This document shows, in pieces, positions 18,801 through 26,690 of a stretch of DNA of 64,000 nucleotides. The DNA is from Pseudomonadota bacterium (GTDB lineage: Bacteria; Pseudomonadota; Gammaproteobacteria; Xanthomonadales; Xanthomonadaceae). The DNA is taken from assembly GCA_018240435.1 (NCBI GenBank), contig JAFEFT010000035.1, forward strand, positions 18,517 through 82,516. Direction: 5' to 3'. Positions within the stretch are counted from its first letter, which is position 1, and every line of letters begins with the position of its first letter. Made by a program: the position numbers and the translations under genes. The notes beneath the pieces are model-generated. The model saw only the letters and a list, made by a program, of their open reading frames with translations. It made no database searches and was not told the DNA's origin.

Positions 18801-19602
18801 CGACCACACCCATCTGGCGACCGGCAAGGAGCACGAAGCGATCCGTTTCCGCGACATCCAGGCGCAGCCGCGCAAGATCATCTCCTCGCCGATCTGGTCG
18901 GGGCTGGAGGACGAGCACGTCAGCTACAACGCCGGCTACACCAACGTCCATGAGCTGATCCCGTGGCGCACCCTCACCGGCCGCCAGCAGTTCTACATGG
19001 ATCACGAGTGGATGCGCGCATTCGGCTGCGGCTTCATGCAGTACCGGCCACCGGTGGACACCAAGACGGTCGAGCCGATCATCGGCAAGAAGCCCAACGG
19101 CCACAAGGAGATCGTGCTCAACTGGATCACCCCGCACCAGAAGTGGGGCATCCACAGCACCTACTCCGACAACCTGATCATGCAGACGCTCTCGCGCGGC
19201 GGCCCGATCGTCTGGCTCAGCGAGGACGACGCGCGCGAGGCCGGCATCGTCGACAACGACTGGATCGACCTGTTCAACGTCAACGGCGCCATCGCCGCCC
19301 GCGCCGTGGTCAGCCAGCGCATGATGCCCGGCATCGCGATGATGTATCACGCCCAGGAACGCATCATCAACGTCCCCGGTTCGGCCATCACCGGCACCCG
19401 CGGCGGCATCCACAACTCGGTCACCCGGGTGCTGGTCAACCCCACCCACATGATCGGCGGCTATGCGCAGTTCGCCTACGGCTTCAATTACTACGGCACC
19501 GTCGGCAGCAACCGCGACGAACTGGTGGTCGTGCGCAAGATGAGCAAGGTCGAATGGCTCGATGGCGAGCCGGTACCGGCCGACGACAAGGAGGTGGCGT
19601 GA
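15859..19602 (+). CDS. narG: Respiratory nitrate reductase alpha subunit
   Basis: A 1247-residue catalytic subunit that reduces nitrate to nitrite at a Mo-bis-MGD centre on the cytoplasmic side. The FS0 cluster ligands are H50, C54, C58 and C93, the same numbers as in E. coli NarG. The Mo-ligand region around DVPESADWYNSRFIIAWGSN is intact, and family motifs continue to the C-terminus. It is the first gene of narGHJI; its stop overlaps the narH start by 1 bp (TGATG). An FNR-type box lies 88 bp before the start. Confidence 0.98.
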   Translation: MSYFLDRLNFFKAADENFADGHGVTRNQDRSWEDSYRRRWQYDKIVRSTHGVNCTGSCSWKVYVKNGLVTWETQQTDYPRTRPDLPNHEPRGCPRGASYSWYLYSANRLKYPLVRSALLKLWREARKTMAPVDAWGSIVSDPAKAKSYKTKRGMGGFVRVHWDEANEIVAASNLYTVKTFGPDRVAGFSPIPAMSMVSYASGARYLSLLGGVCLSFYDWYCDLPPSSPQVWGEQTDVPESADWYNSRFIIAWGSNVPQTRTPDAHFFTEARYNGTKTVAITPDYSEVAKLTDHWLHPKQGTDAALAFAMGHVILKEFHVDNPSAYFTDYCRQYTDMPLLVRLQRRDDGRLATERFLRASDLGGLGEANNPEWKTLAYDENTGAISVPNGSVGFRWGEKGKWNIEEKDSAGRATRLRLSLKGIEDGIAEVSFPYFGGVVHERWTASKFEDVLTRNVPVKTLQMADGSQWQVATVYDLLLAQYGIDRGFGGGNVAKSFDDNLPGTPAWQEKITGVPRAEVIQVAREFARTADKTRGRSMIIVGAGMNHWFHNDMNYRGLINMVAMCGCVGQTGGGWAHYVGQEKLRPQSGWTPLTFALDWSRPPRQMNGTSYYYFNSDQWRYEKVDVKELLSPLADPKKYSGSMADLNLRAVRMGWLPCAPQLDRNPLQIVRDAEKAGMAPADYTVAQLKQGTLDFAYADPDAPQNFPRNLFVWRSNLLGSSGKGHEYMLRHMLGTRNGLQGKDLGERGAPKPEEIKWHDEAPEGKLDLLVTLDFRMCTTALYSDVVLPTATWYEKNDLNTSDMHPFIHPLSKAVDPAWEARSDWDIFKGIARTVSAMAPGVLGVEKDLVLSPILHDTPGELAMPLGVADWKKGECEPIPGKTMPAIAVVERDYPNLYKKYTALGPLLDKLGNGGKGLNWDTRDEVDFLGKLNHHVHEAGISYGRPRIETAIDACEVVLHLAPETNGHVAVKAWESLGGFTGRDHTHLATGKEHEAIRFRDIQAQPRKIISSPIWSGLEDEHVSYNAGYTNVHELIPWRTLTGRQQFYMDHEWMRAFGCGFMQYRPPVDTKTVEPIIGKKPNGHKEIVLNWITPHQKWGIHSTYSDNLIMQTLSRGGPIVWLSEDDAREAGIVDNDWIDLFNVNGAIAARAVVSQRMMPGIAMMYHAQERIINVPGSAITGTRGGIHNSVTRVLVNPTHMIGGYAQFAYGFNYYGTVGSNRDELVVVRKMSKVEWLDGEPVPADDKEVA

Positions 19603-21149
19603 TGAAAGTTCGTGCCCAGATCGCGATGGTGCTCAACCTCGACAAGTGCATCGGTTGCCACACCTGTTCGATCACCTGCAAGAACGTCTGGACCAGCCGC
19701 GAAGGCGTCGAGTACGCGTGGTTCAACAACGTCGAGACCAAGCCCGGCATCGGCTATCCGAAGGAATGGGAGAACCAGCGCAAGTGGAACGGCGGCTGGG
19801 TGCGCACCGCCTCGGGCAAGCTCCAGCTCAAGGCCGGCGGCCGCTTGCGGATGCTGGCGAAGATTTTCGCCAACCCCGACCTGCCGCAGATCGACGACTA
19901 CTACGAGCCGTTCGATTTCGACTACCAGCATCTGCACGAAGCGCCGGAAGGCCAGCACCAGCCGACCGCGCGGCCGCGATCGCTGCTCACCGGGCAGCGC
20001 ATGCAGAAGATCCACTGGGGCCCGAACTGGGAGGAAATCCTCGGCACCGAGTTCGCCAGCCGCAGCCGCGACGTCAACTTCGACAGCGTGCAGAAGGAGA
20101 TCTACGGCGCCTTCGAAAAGACCTTCATGATGTACCTGCCGCGCCTGTGCGAGCACTGCCTGAATCCGGCCTGCGTCGCCTCGTGTCCGTCGGGCGCGAT
20201 CTACAAGCGCGAGGAGGACGGCATCGTCCTGATCGATCAGGACAAATGCCGTGGCTGGCGGATGTGCGTGTCGGGCTGCCCGTACAAGAAGATCTACTAC
20301 AACTGGAAGTCGGGCAAATCCGAGAAGTGCATCTTCTGCTATCCGCGCATCGAGATGGGCGAGCCGACGGTGTGTTCGGAAACCTGCGTCGGCCGCATCC
20401 GCTACCTCGGCGTGCTGCTGTACGACGCCGACCGCATCGCCGAGGCGGCCAACGTGCCGTCCGAGAAGCAGCTCTACCAGGCCCATCTGGACATCTTCCT
20501 GGACCCGTTCGATCCCAAGGTGATCGCTGCCGCGCGCGCCGAAGGCATCCGCGACAACTGGCTGGAGGCAGCGAAAATCTCGCCCGTCTACAAGCTGGCG
20601 GTCGACTGGAAGCTGGCGCTGCCGCTGCATCCAGAATACCGCACGCTGCCGATGGTGTGGTACGTGCCGCCACTGTCGCCGGTGCAATCGGCGGCCGACG
20701 CCGGCAAGGTCGGCAAGAGCGGCGAGATCCCCGATGTGCGCTCGCTGCGCATCCCGGTGCGCTATCTGGCCAACCTGCTCACCGCCGGCGACGAGGAGCC
20801 GGTGATCCGCGCCCTCGAACGCATCCTCGCCATGCGTGCGTGGCGGCGGGCGCGCAACGTCGATGGCGTCGAGGACATCCAGGTGCTCAGCCAGGCCGGG
20901 CTCACCGTGACGCAAGCCGAGGAGATGTATCGCTACCTCGCCATCGCCAACTACGAGGATCGTTTCGTCATCCCCACCGCCCACCGCGAGTACGCCAACG
21001 ATGCCTTCGGCGAGCGCGGCGGCTGCGGCTTCACTTTCGGCGACGGTTGCTCGCCCGGCTCGGACGCCGAGGCGCTGTTCGGCGGCCGCGCCACCACCAC
21101 CTACACGGTGTCGCCGGCGCGGCAGAGCACCGATCGGGAGCCGGCATGA
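19602..21149 (+). CDS. narH: Respiratory nitrate reductase beta subunit
   Basis: A 515-residue iron-sulfur electron-transfer subunit carrying three [4Fe-4S] and one [3Fe-4S] cluster. Cysteines C16, C19, C22 and C26 match E. coli numbering. Further groups are CEHCLNPACVASC, CRGWRMCVSGC (Trp replaces one Cys, giving the 3Fe cluster) and CIFC...CSETC. It passes electrons from NarI heme to NarG. The stop overlaps the narJ start by 4 bp (ATGA). Confidence 0.98.
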   Translation: MKVRAQIAMVLNLDKCIGCHTCSITCKNVWTSREGVEYAWFNNVETKPGIGYPKEWENQRKWNGGWVRTASGKLQLKAGGRLRMLAKIFANPDLPQIDDYYEPFDFDYQHLHEAPEGQHQPTARPRSLLTGQRMQKIHWGPNWEEILGTEFASRSRDVNFDSVQKEIYGAFEKTFMMYLPRLCEHCLNPACVASCPSGAIYKREEDGIVLIDQDKCRGWRMCVSGCPYKKIYYNWKSGKSEKCIFCYPRIEMGEPTVCSETCVGRIRYLGVLLYDADRIAEAANVPSEKQLYQAHLDIFLDPFDPKVIAAARAEGIRDNWLEAAKISPVYKLAVDWKLALPLHPEYRTLPMVWYVPPLSPVQSAADAGKVGKSGEIPDVRSLRIPVRYLANLLTAGDEEPVIRALERILAMRAWRRARNVDGVEDIQVLSQAGLTVTQAEEMYRYLAIANYEDRFVIPTAHREYANDAFGERGGCGFTFGDGCSPGSDAEALFGGRATTTYTVSPARQSTDREPA

Positions 21150-21868
21150 GCGCAACCGCCACTGCCCCGCGCCGTGGCGCCCGCGCGGTGCCGCTGCCAC
21201 CGCGCGTGCTCAAGCTGCTCGGCGCCCTGCTCGATTACCCGCGCGAGGAGCTCTGGCCGCATCGCGAGGAATTGCTCGCCGCCTGCCACGACGCCGGCCT
21301 GCCCAAGGCCGTCGCCGCCCGCTTGCACGATTTCACCGCGCAGCTGCTGGCGATGGAGCCGATGGACGCGCAGGAGCGCTGGCTGGCGCTGTTCGATCGC
21401 GGCCGGGCGATGAGCCTGCTGCTGTTCGAACACATCCACGGCGAATCGCGCGACCGTGGCCAGGCGATGGTCGATCTGGTCGAAACCTATCGCCGCAACG
21501 GTTTCGAGATGGCCGCCCGCGAGCTGCCCGACTACCTGCCGCTGGTGCTCGAATACCTCGCCCAGCGTCCCGACGCGGAAGCCGCCGACTGGCTCGACCA
21601 CATCGCCCACATCCTCGGCCTGCTCGCCGCCCGCGCCGCCGAGCGCGAAAGCCCGTACGCGCTGCTGCTCGATCTGCTGGCCGGCTCCGAACACTCGCTG
21701 CGCGCCAACAGCAGCCTGCGCGAGCGCGCCCGCAGCGAGCCGCGCGACGACACCCCCGAGGCGATGGACAAGGTCTGGGAAGAAGAAGCCGTGCGCTTCG
21801 GCAACGAAGCGCCGAGCGACGACTGCCAGCCCAATCGATCCGCCACCACCCGCCCAACTGCCCGGTGA
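21146..21868 (+). CDS. narJ: Nitrate reductase assembly chaperone
   Basis: A 240-residue helical protein of the NarJ/TorD family, which inserts the Mo cofactor and the FS0 cluster into NarGH before membrane docking. The core LLGALLDYPREELW and the segment LFEHIHGESRDRGQAMVDLVETYRRNGFE are characteristic. It ends 4 bp before narI. The start at 21146 overlaps narH by 4 bp. Confidence 0.96.
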   Translation: MSATATAPRRGARAVPLPPRVLKLLGALLDYPREELWPHREELLAACHDAGLPKAVAARLHDFTAQLLAMEPMDAQERWLALFDRGRAMSLLLFEHIHGESRDRGQAMVDLVETYRRNGFEMAARELPDYLPLVLEYLAQRPDAEAADWLDHIAHILGLLAARAAERESPYALLLDLLAGSEHSLRANSSLRERARSEPRDDTPEAMDKVWEEEAVRFGNEAPSDDCQPNRSATTRPTAR

Positions 21869-21872
21869 TGCC

Positions 21873-22574
21873 ATGGACTACAGCAATTTCATCCTGTTCC
21901 AGATCTACCCCTACGTCGCCTTGGCAGTGTTCGCGATCGGCTGCTGGGCGCGCTTCGATTTCGGCGCCTACACCTGGCGCACCGGGTCGAGCCAGCTGTT
22001 ATCGAACAAATGGATGCGCCTTGGCAGCAACTGGTTCCACCTCGGCGTGCTGGCCATCCTCGGTGGCCATCTGGTCGGCCTGCTGACGCCGCATCGGCTG
22101 TACGAATACGTCATCACCGTGCCGCAAAAGCAATTGCTGGCGATGAGCGCCGGCGGCCTGTTCGGCATCGTCTGCTTCGTCGGCATCACCATCTTGCTGC
22201 TGCGCCGGCTGTTCAATGCCCGCATCCGCGCCACCGGCGGCGGCCGCGACCTGCTGGTGCTGGTGCTGCTGTACGCCCAGCTCGTGCTCGGGCTGTCGTC
22301 GATCGGCATCTCGGCGCAGCATCTGGATGGCAGCGAGATGCTCATCCTCTCCGACTGGGCGCAGCGCGTGGTCACTTTCCGCGCCATCAATCTCGCCGAC
22401 ATCGGTTCGGTCCATTGGATCTTCAAGGCGCACATCGTGCTCGGCCTGACCCTGGTGCTGATCACGCCGTTCACCCGCCTGGTGCACATCTGGTCGATTC
22501 CGCTGAGTTATCTGACGCGGCCCTACCAGGTGGTGCGCAAGCGCCAGGCCCCGGTCAACTACGCGGAGCGCTGA
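21873..22574 (+). CDS. narI: Respiratory nitrate reductase gamma subunit (cytochrome b)
   Basis: A 233-residue membrane subunit with five TM helices that oxidises quinol and carries hemes bP and bD. The four axial histidines H56, H66, H187 and H205 occur at exactly the E. coli NarI positions. It anchors NarGH to the inner face of the membrane. The ATG at 21873 follows narJ closely. Confidence 0.98.
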   Translation: MDYSNFILFQIYPYVALAVFAIGCWARFDFGAYTWRTGSSQLLSNKWMRLGSNWFHLGVLAILGGHLVGLLTPHRLYEYVITVPQKQLLAMSAGGLFGIVCFVGITILLLRRLFNARIRATGGGRDLLVLVLLYAQLVLGLSSIGISAQHLDGSEMLILSDWAQRVVTFRAINLADIGSVHWIFKAHIVLGLTLVLITPFTRLVHIWSIPLSYLTRPYQVVRKRQAPVNYAER

Positions 22575-22579
22575 TCGCC

Positions 22580-23437
22580 GTGAATCGCGTCATTCCCATC
22601 GTGATGCAGGCCGGCGCGCTGTCCGACACGCCGGCGCCGACGTTCAAGACCGGCCCGAGCAGCCCCGCGCCCACCGGCCCGGCGCCGGCGTGGGTGTTCG
22701 TCGACGACACCCCGATCGACGAAGCCGCGATCGCCCGCGAAATGCAATTCCATCGCGCCGACGATCCGCATCAGGCGCGCCGTGACGCTGCGCGCACGCT
22801 GGTGATCCGCGAACTGCTGCGGCGCGAGTGCGCGCGGCTCGGCATCGAGGCCGTCGAAACGGAAGGCAACGAGACACCGGAAGAAGCGCAGGTGCGGGTG
22901 CTGCTCGACCGGGAGGCACCCGTGCCAGAGCCCGACGAGGCTTCGTGCCGACGCTACTTTGACAACCATCGCGAACAATTGCATACACCCGACCGCGTGC
23001 GCGTGCGCCACATCCTGATCGCGGCCGCGCCGGCCGACGCCGATGCCCGCCTGCAAGCGCGGCAGACCGGCGAGCGCTTGATCGAAGCCTTGCAGGAAAA
23101 TCCGGCGCGCTTCGCCGAGTTCGCCGCCCACTATTCCGCCTGTCCGTCGCGCGAGCAGGGCGGCGATCTGGAATGGATCGAGCGCGGCGACACCACGCCC
23201 GAATTCGAGCGCCAGCTGTTCATGCTCAAGCCCGGCCTGGCCGGCCTGACCGTGGAATCGCGCTGGGGCCACCACGTCGTCCACGTCGACGAAATCCATC
23301 GCGGGCAGCCACTGGAATACGAACAGGCTGCGTCGCGCATTGCCAGCTATCTGCAAACCCAGGCGCGGCAGAACGCCGTCCACCAGTACCTGCGGCAGTT
23401 GCATGTCGGCTACCGGGTACGCGGTCTGGACGACTGA
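22580..23437 (+). CDS. Parvulin-type peptidyl-prolyl isomerase of the nar operon
   Basis: A 285-residue protein with a PpiC domain at about 138-235 (VRVRHILIAA; QGGDLEWIERGDTTPEFERQLF; VESRWGHHVVHV). No signal peptide is visible, so it is likely cytoplasmic. The GTG at 22580 is chosen because GGAG lies 11 bp before it; an ATG at 22604 lacks an RBS. It begins 5 bp after narI and is therefore part of the operon. PpiC genes accompany nar operons in several proteobacteria, and a role in folding or maturation of the complex is an inference. Confidence 0.85.
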   Translation: MNRVIPIVMQAGALSDTPAPTFKTGPSSPAPTGPAPAWVFVDDTPIDEAAIAREMQFHRADDPHQARRDAARTLVIRELLRRECARLGIEAVETEGNETPEEAQVRVLLDREAPVPEPDEASCRRYFDNHREQLHTPDRVRVRHILIAAAPADADARLQARQTGERLIEALQENPARFAEFAAHYSACPSREQGGDLEWIERGDTTPEFERQLFMLKPGLAGLTVESRWGHHVVHVDEIHRGQPLEYEQAASRIASYLQTQARQNAVHQYLRQLHVGYRVRGLDD

Positions 23438-23479
23438 TCCGCCCGGGCCAATACCCGGTTCCAACATCGGAAGCACACC

Positions 23480-24889
23480 ATGAACAGCGTGACCGAGTTC
23501 CGGCCGGCGGCGAGTTACCGCGCGCTGGTGTTGTCGACCGTGGCGATGGCGATCTGCTTCGCGGTCTGGGTGATTTTCTCGATCGTCGGCGTCGAGTTGC
23601 AGCGCGAGTTGAAATTCGACCAGACGGCGTTCGGCCTGCTGGTCGCCACCCCGATCCTGACCGGCTCGATCACCCGCCTGCTGCTGGGCATCTGGACCGA
23701 GCTGTACGGCGGCAAGCGTGTCTACACCCTGCTGATGCTGGTGGTGGCGGGCTGCGCCTTCTTGCTGCCGTTTGCGAAAACCTATCCGATGCTGATCGCG
23801 GTCGGCCTCGGCCTTGGCCTGGCTGGCGGCTCGTTCAGCGTCGGCGTGGTCTATGTCTCGTCGTGGTTCCCGAAGGAAAAGCAAGGCACCGCGCTGGGCC
23901 TGTTCGGCATGGGCAACGCCGGTGCGGCGCTGACCAGCATGTTCGCGCCGATGTTGCTGACGGTGATGAGCTGGCGGCAGGCGGCGAACGTCTACGGCAT
24001 CGTCATGCTGGTGACGGCGGCGCTGTTCTTCCTGCTGGCGCAGGAAGATCCGATCACCCGCGCCCGCCGTGCCAGCGGCACCAAGCCGGCCGGACTGCGC
24101 GAGCGCATCGAGCCGCTGCGCAACCTGCAGGTATGGCGCTTTTCGATCTATTACTTCCTCGTCTTCGGCGGCTTCATCGCGCTCACCTCGTGGCTGCCAC
24201 GCTATTACGTCAATGCGCACGGCCTGAGCCTGGCCACCGCCGGCATGCTCACCGCCGCCTTCACCTTCCCCGCCGCCGCCTTCCGTGCCGTCGGCGGCAT
24301 GCTCGCCGACAAGTACGGCGCCCGCCGGATGATGTACATCGCCTTCTCGCTGTCGCTGGCCTGTTTGTTCCTGCTGTCGTATCCGAACACGCACTACACG
24401 GTCGAAGGCGTCAACGGGCCGATCAATTTCACCATCGCGCCGAGCGTGCCCGAACGCGCGATCGTGCTGTTCGTGCTCGGCTTCGCGATGGCCTCCGGCA
24501 TGGCGGCGGTGTTCAAGCACATCCCGACCTATTACCCGAACCACGTCGGCGCGGTCGGCGGCGTGGTCGGCATGATCGGCGGCCTCGGCGGCTTCGTGTT
24601 GCCGATCTGCTTCGGCCTGATGAACGACCTGATCGGCGTTCGCACCAGTTGCTTCATGCTGCTGTTCGCCATCGCCGGCATCAACCTGCTGTGGATGCAT
24701 TTCGCGATCTTGCGCATCAACCGCGAGCGCTTCCCGCAGATCAAGGGCGACACCGACCTGCCGGAGATCATGAGCGCGATGAATGCGGTCGAACGCGCTC
24801 GCCAGGCCGCCAAGGCGGCAGCCGAAGCGGCCGAAGCAGCCGCCACCGCCGCCGAGGCAGCGCGTCGTTTGCAGGGGCGAGCGGGCTGA
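23480..24889 (+). CDS. narK: Nitrate/nitrite transporter (MFS, NarK type)
   Basis: A 469-residue major facilitator protein with about 12 TM helices. It has the NarK hallmarks: GLGLAGGSFSVGV in TM5 and GVVGMIGGLGGFVLP in the second half, plus the conserved arginine in TM2 (GSITRLLLG). It imports nitrate and/or exchanges it for nitrite. The C-terminal about 35 residues are an Ala/Glu-rich cytoplasmic helix (VERARQAAKAAAEAAEAA), unusual for the family. It lies 42 bp after the ppiC gene with no separate FNR-type box, so it probably shares the nar transcript. Confidence 0.95.
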   Translation: MNSVTEFRPAASYRALVLSTVAMAICFAVWVIFSIVGVELQRELKFDQTAFGLLVATPILTGSITRLLLGIWTELYGGKRVYTLLMLVVAGCAFLLPFAKTYPMLIAVGLGLGLAGGSFSVGVVYVSSWFPKEKQGTALGLFGMGNAGAALTSMFAPMLLTVMSWRQAANVYGIVMLVTAALFFLLAQEDPITRARRASGTKPAGLRERIEPLRNLQVWRFSIYYFLVFGGFIALTSWLPRYYVNAHGLSLATAGMLTAAFTFPAAAFRAVGGMLADKYGARRMMYIAFSLSLACLFLLSYPNTHYTVEGVNGPINFTIAPSVPERAIVLFVLGFAMASGMAAVFKHIPTYYPNHVGAVGGVVGMIGGLGGFVLPICFGLMNDLIGVRTSCFMLLFAIAGINLLWMHFAILRINRERFPQIKGDTDLPEIMSAMNAVERARQAAKAAAEAAEAAATAAEAARRLQGRAG

Positions 24890-24902
24890 TCGCCGCGACC
24901 GT

Positions 24903-24934
24903 GCCGCCGCGACCGCGAGCTGCGCGGCGGCGGC
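24903..24934. terminator. GC-rich hairpin between convergent narK and HAAS gene
   Basis: GCCGCCGC pairs with GCGGCGGC across an 11-17 nt loop in the 51-bp gap between convergent genes. There is no T-run, so intrinsic termination is uncertain. Confidence 0.35.
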
Positions 24935-24940
24935 CTTGCC

Positions 24941-25867
24941 TCAACGCACGGCTCGATCGGCCAGACGCACCAGCAGGTGCTTGGCCAGCAACCCGTGCAG
25001 GCGACCGATGCCACGGGCGGCGTGCATGAAGGCGAACAACAGCAGCACGCCCAGCGGCGCCAGCAGCACGGCGAGGAAATCCGGATTGGGGCCGATGTAC
25101 CCGGGCAGCGAGACGTGGATGTCGTGGCCGATGAACCAGGCGAACGGGGCGGCAATGAATGCCACGCTCAGGGTCAATGCCACTACCGCCACGGTGAAAT
25201 AGACGATGCCCAGCGGCAGCATCAGCAGCATGTACAGCAAGGTCGACCAACTGCGCGGATCGGTGAACATGGCACCGATCCGCGCCAGCCAACCCTGCCC
25301 TTGCGCGACGTAGGCCGGGCGCCGCGGCATGCGCTCGCCGAGCAACGTCTCGACGATGCGGCCTTCGACGATCGACAGCACGCGCACGCTGCCGAAGAAC
25401 AGCACGATGAACGGCAGGCCGATGATCAGCACCGACAGGCCCAGCGACAGGCTCAGCCCGGTCACCGCCCAGGTGAAGTAGAAGATGCCGGTGGCCAGCG
25501 CCAGCAGCATGTAGAGCATCGCCGCATAGGTGCGCGGATCGGCGGCGACACCGAAGAACTGGCCGAGCACGCTGCGGCGCGGCGGCGGCGGCGGCGTGCG
25601 CAATGCGCGGCTGACTTTCACCTCGGTATCGCGGTAGATCTCCGCGACTTCCTCGGGTGCGCCGTAGCTGGCGGCGACCGACTCGATCACGCGGGCCTCG
25701 CTCTCGCCCTTTCGCTCGGCCAGTTCGGAGCGCAGGTATTCCTCGGCGTCGTAGAGTGCATCCTGCACCAGCGCCGGATCGGCGCCCTTGAGCGCCGCGC
25801 GCAATTGCGCCAGGTATTCAGGAATGGTGTGCGGCAGCGGCTTGGGCGTGCCTTGCGCGGCGTTCAT
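24941..25867 (-). CDS. HAAS-domain membrane sensor protein
   Basis: A 308-residue protein. The N-terminus (about 14-90) is a HAAS-type helical signalling domain (IPEYLAQLRAALKGADPALVQDALYDAEEYL). A Pro-rich linker (TPPPPPRR) leads to a membrane region with paired helices in two similar halves: DPRTYAAMLYMLLALATGIFYF and DPRSWSTLLYMLLMLPLGIVYF. The start overlaps the PadR gene stop by 4 bp. HAAS proteins are typically encoded with PadR regulators and thought to be membrane stress or signal sensors; no more specific role can be given. Confidence 0.83.
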   Translation of the reverse strand: MNAAQGTPKPLPHTIPEYLAQLRAALKGADPALVQDALYDAEEYLRSELAERKGESEARVIESVAASYGAPEEVAEIYRDTEVKVSRALRTPPPPPRRSVLGQFFGVAADPRTYAAMLYMLLALATGIFYFTWAVTGLSLSLGLSVLIIGLPFIVLFFGSVRVLSIVEGRIVETLLGERMPRRPAYVAQGQGWLARIGAMFTDPRSWSTLLYMLLMLPLGIVYFTVAVVALTLSVAFIAAPFAWFIGHDIHVSLPGYIGPNPDFLAVLLAPLGVLLLFAFMHAARGIGRLHGLLAKHLLVRLADRAVR

Positions 25868-26241
25868 GGTGTGGTGTCCTTGAGCACGGAATCGACGGAG
25901 CGGCGGGTGTCGTCCCAGGTGGACGACCACTGCCGGTACACCGCGCGGCCAAGCGCGGTGATGGCGTAGTAGCGGCGCGGCGGGCCGGCGATCGACGGCT
26001 CGACGTGGCTGTCGAGCAGGCCGGCGGCGTGCAAGTTGCGCAACACCGGGTACAGCGCGCTCTGCTTGTCGCTGAACAGCGCCCCACCCGATTGCTGCAG
26101 GCGCTTGGCGATCTGGTAGCCGTACAGCGGCTCGTCCGAGCCGGCCAGCACCGCCAGCAGCACCAGCGACACGGTGCCGGCGCTGAGCTCCTTCTGGAAC
26201 TTGCGCAGGTGGACTTCGGTGTCGTTGTCGGACTCGCTCAC
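25864..26241 (-). CDS. PadR-family transcriptional regulator
   Basis: A 125-residue winged-helix regulator. The PadR core is visible: LVLLAVLAGSDEPLYGYQIAKRLQ (helices 1-2), SDKQSALYPVLRNLHAAGLL (recognition helix) and the wing GPPRRYYAITALGR. It is coupled to the HAAS membrane protein gene by an ATGA overlap. A perfect 8+8 palindrome 31 bp upstream is a likely autoregulatory operator. Confidence 0.92.
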   Translation of the reverse strand: MSESDNDTEVHLRKFQKELSAGTVSLVLLAVLAGSDEPLYGYQIAKRLQQSGGALFSDKQSALYPVLRNLHAAGLLDSHVEPSIAGPPRRYYAITALGRAVYRQWSSTWDDTRRSVDSVLKDTTP

Positions 26242-26272
26242 GGGTGCTGCCGAGGACTGCGCAATGGCGATG

Positions 26273-26292
26273 ACTTCACATTATTGTGAAGT
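26273..26292. promoter_or_regulatory. Perfect palindrome, likely PadR operator
   Basis: ACTTCACA and TGTGAAGT form a perfect inverted repeat around TTAT, 31 bp before the padR-like start codon. Autoregulation is typical of PadR proteins; binding is inferred from position only. Confidence 0.6.
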
Positions 26293-26690
26293 TCGCACTA
26301 GCGAGCGTGCAGAAAGTCATGGGTGCCGTGATTGGGTGCTGTCCTTTGCTTTCAGCACCGTTCGCCCTGAGCCTGTCGAAGGGTGAACGGAGCGCGACGA
26401 ACTTTCGGTCATGCACGCTTCGAGTCATTCGCAGGTCTCGCCGTTCATGGTTCGACAGGCTCACCACGAACGGAGTTCGACGCACGAATGGAGACTTGCA
26501 CGGGGCCGACGCGACAGCCGGGCGACTCCTTCCCCCGCGTGCGGGGGAAGGTCGGGATGGGGGCGCGACCGATCAGCCGCGCCTCATCGCCAACAAATCG
26601 CTTCGCCCCCACCTCAATCCTCCCCCGCAAGCAGGGGAGGAAGTTCAAACATGCGCGCCGGACGCACGATCGGGCGGCTCTGGCCTCGCC
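26293..26690. repeat. Gene-free 400-bp stretch made of palindromic repeats
   Basis: Four palindromic units fill this gap between padR and ald. Two are built on CCTGTCGAA/TTCGACAGG in opposite orientation, with CGTTC...GAACG ends (26360-26389 and 26442-26472). A perfect CCTTCCCCCGC-GT-GCGGGGGAAGG hairpin lies at 26528-26551 and a near-perfect CCTCCCCCGC-AA-GCAGGGGAGG at 26619-26640. The last one is just past the ald stop and may help end its transcript. No ORF here looks like a gene. Confidence 0.75.

Noticed and set aside
15793-19449. 1218-codon minus-strand frame opposite narG
   Set aside because: Antisense to a complete narG; the translation is rich in Val-Gly-Asp-Arg-His and has no family-like segment.
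23438-23479. Separate FNR-type promoter for narK
   Set aside because: The 42-bp gap has no TTGAT-N4-ATCAA-like sequence and no -10 element, so narK is taken as part of the nar transcript.
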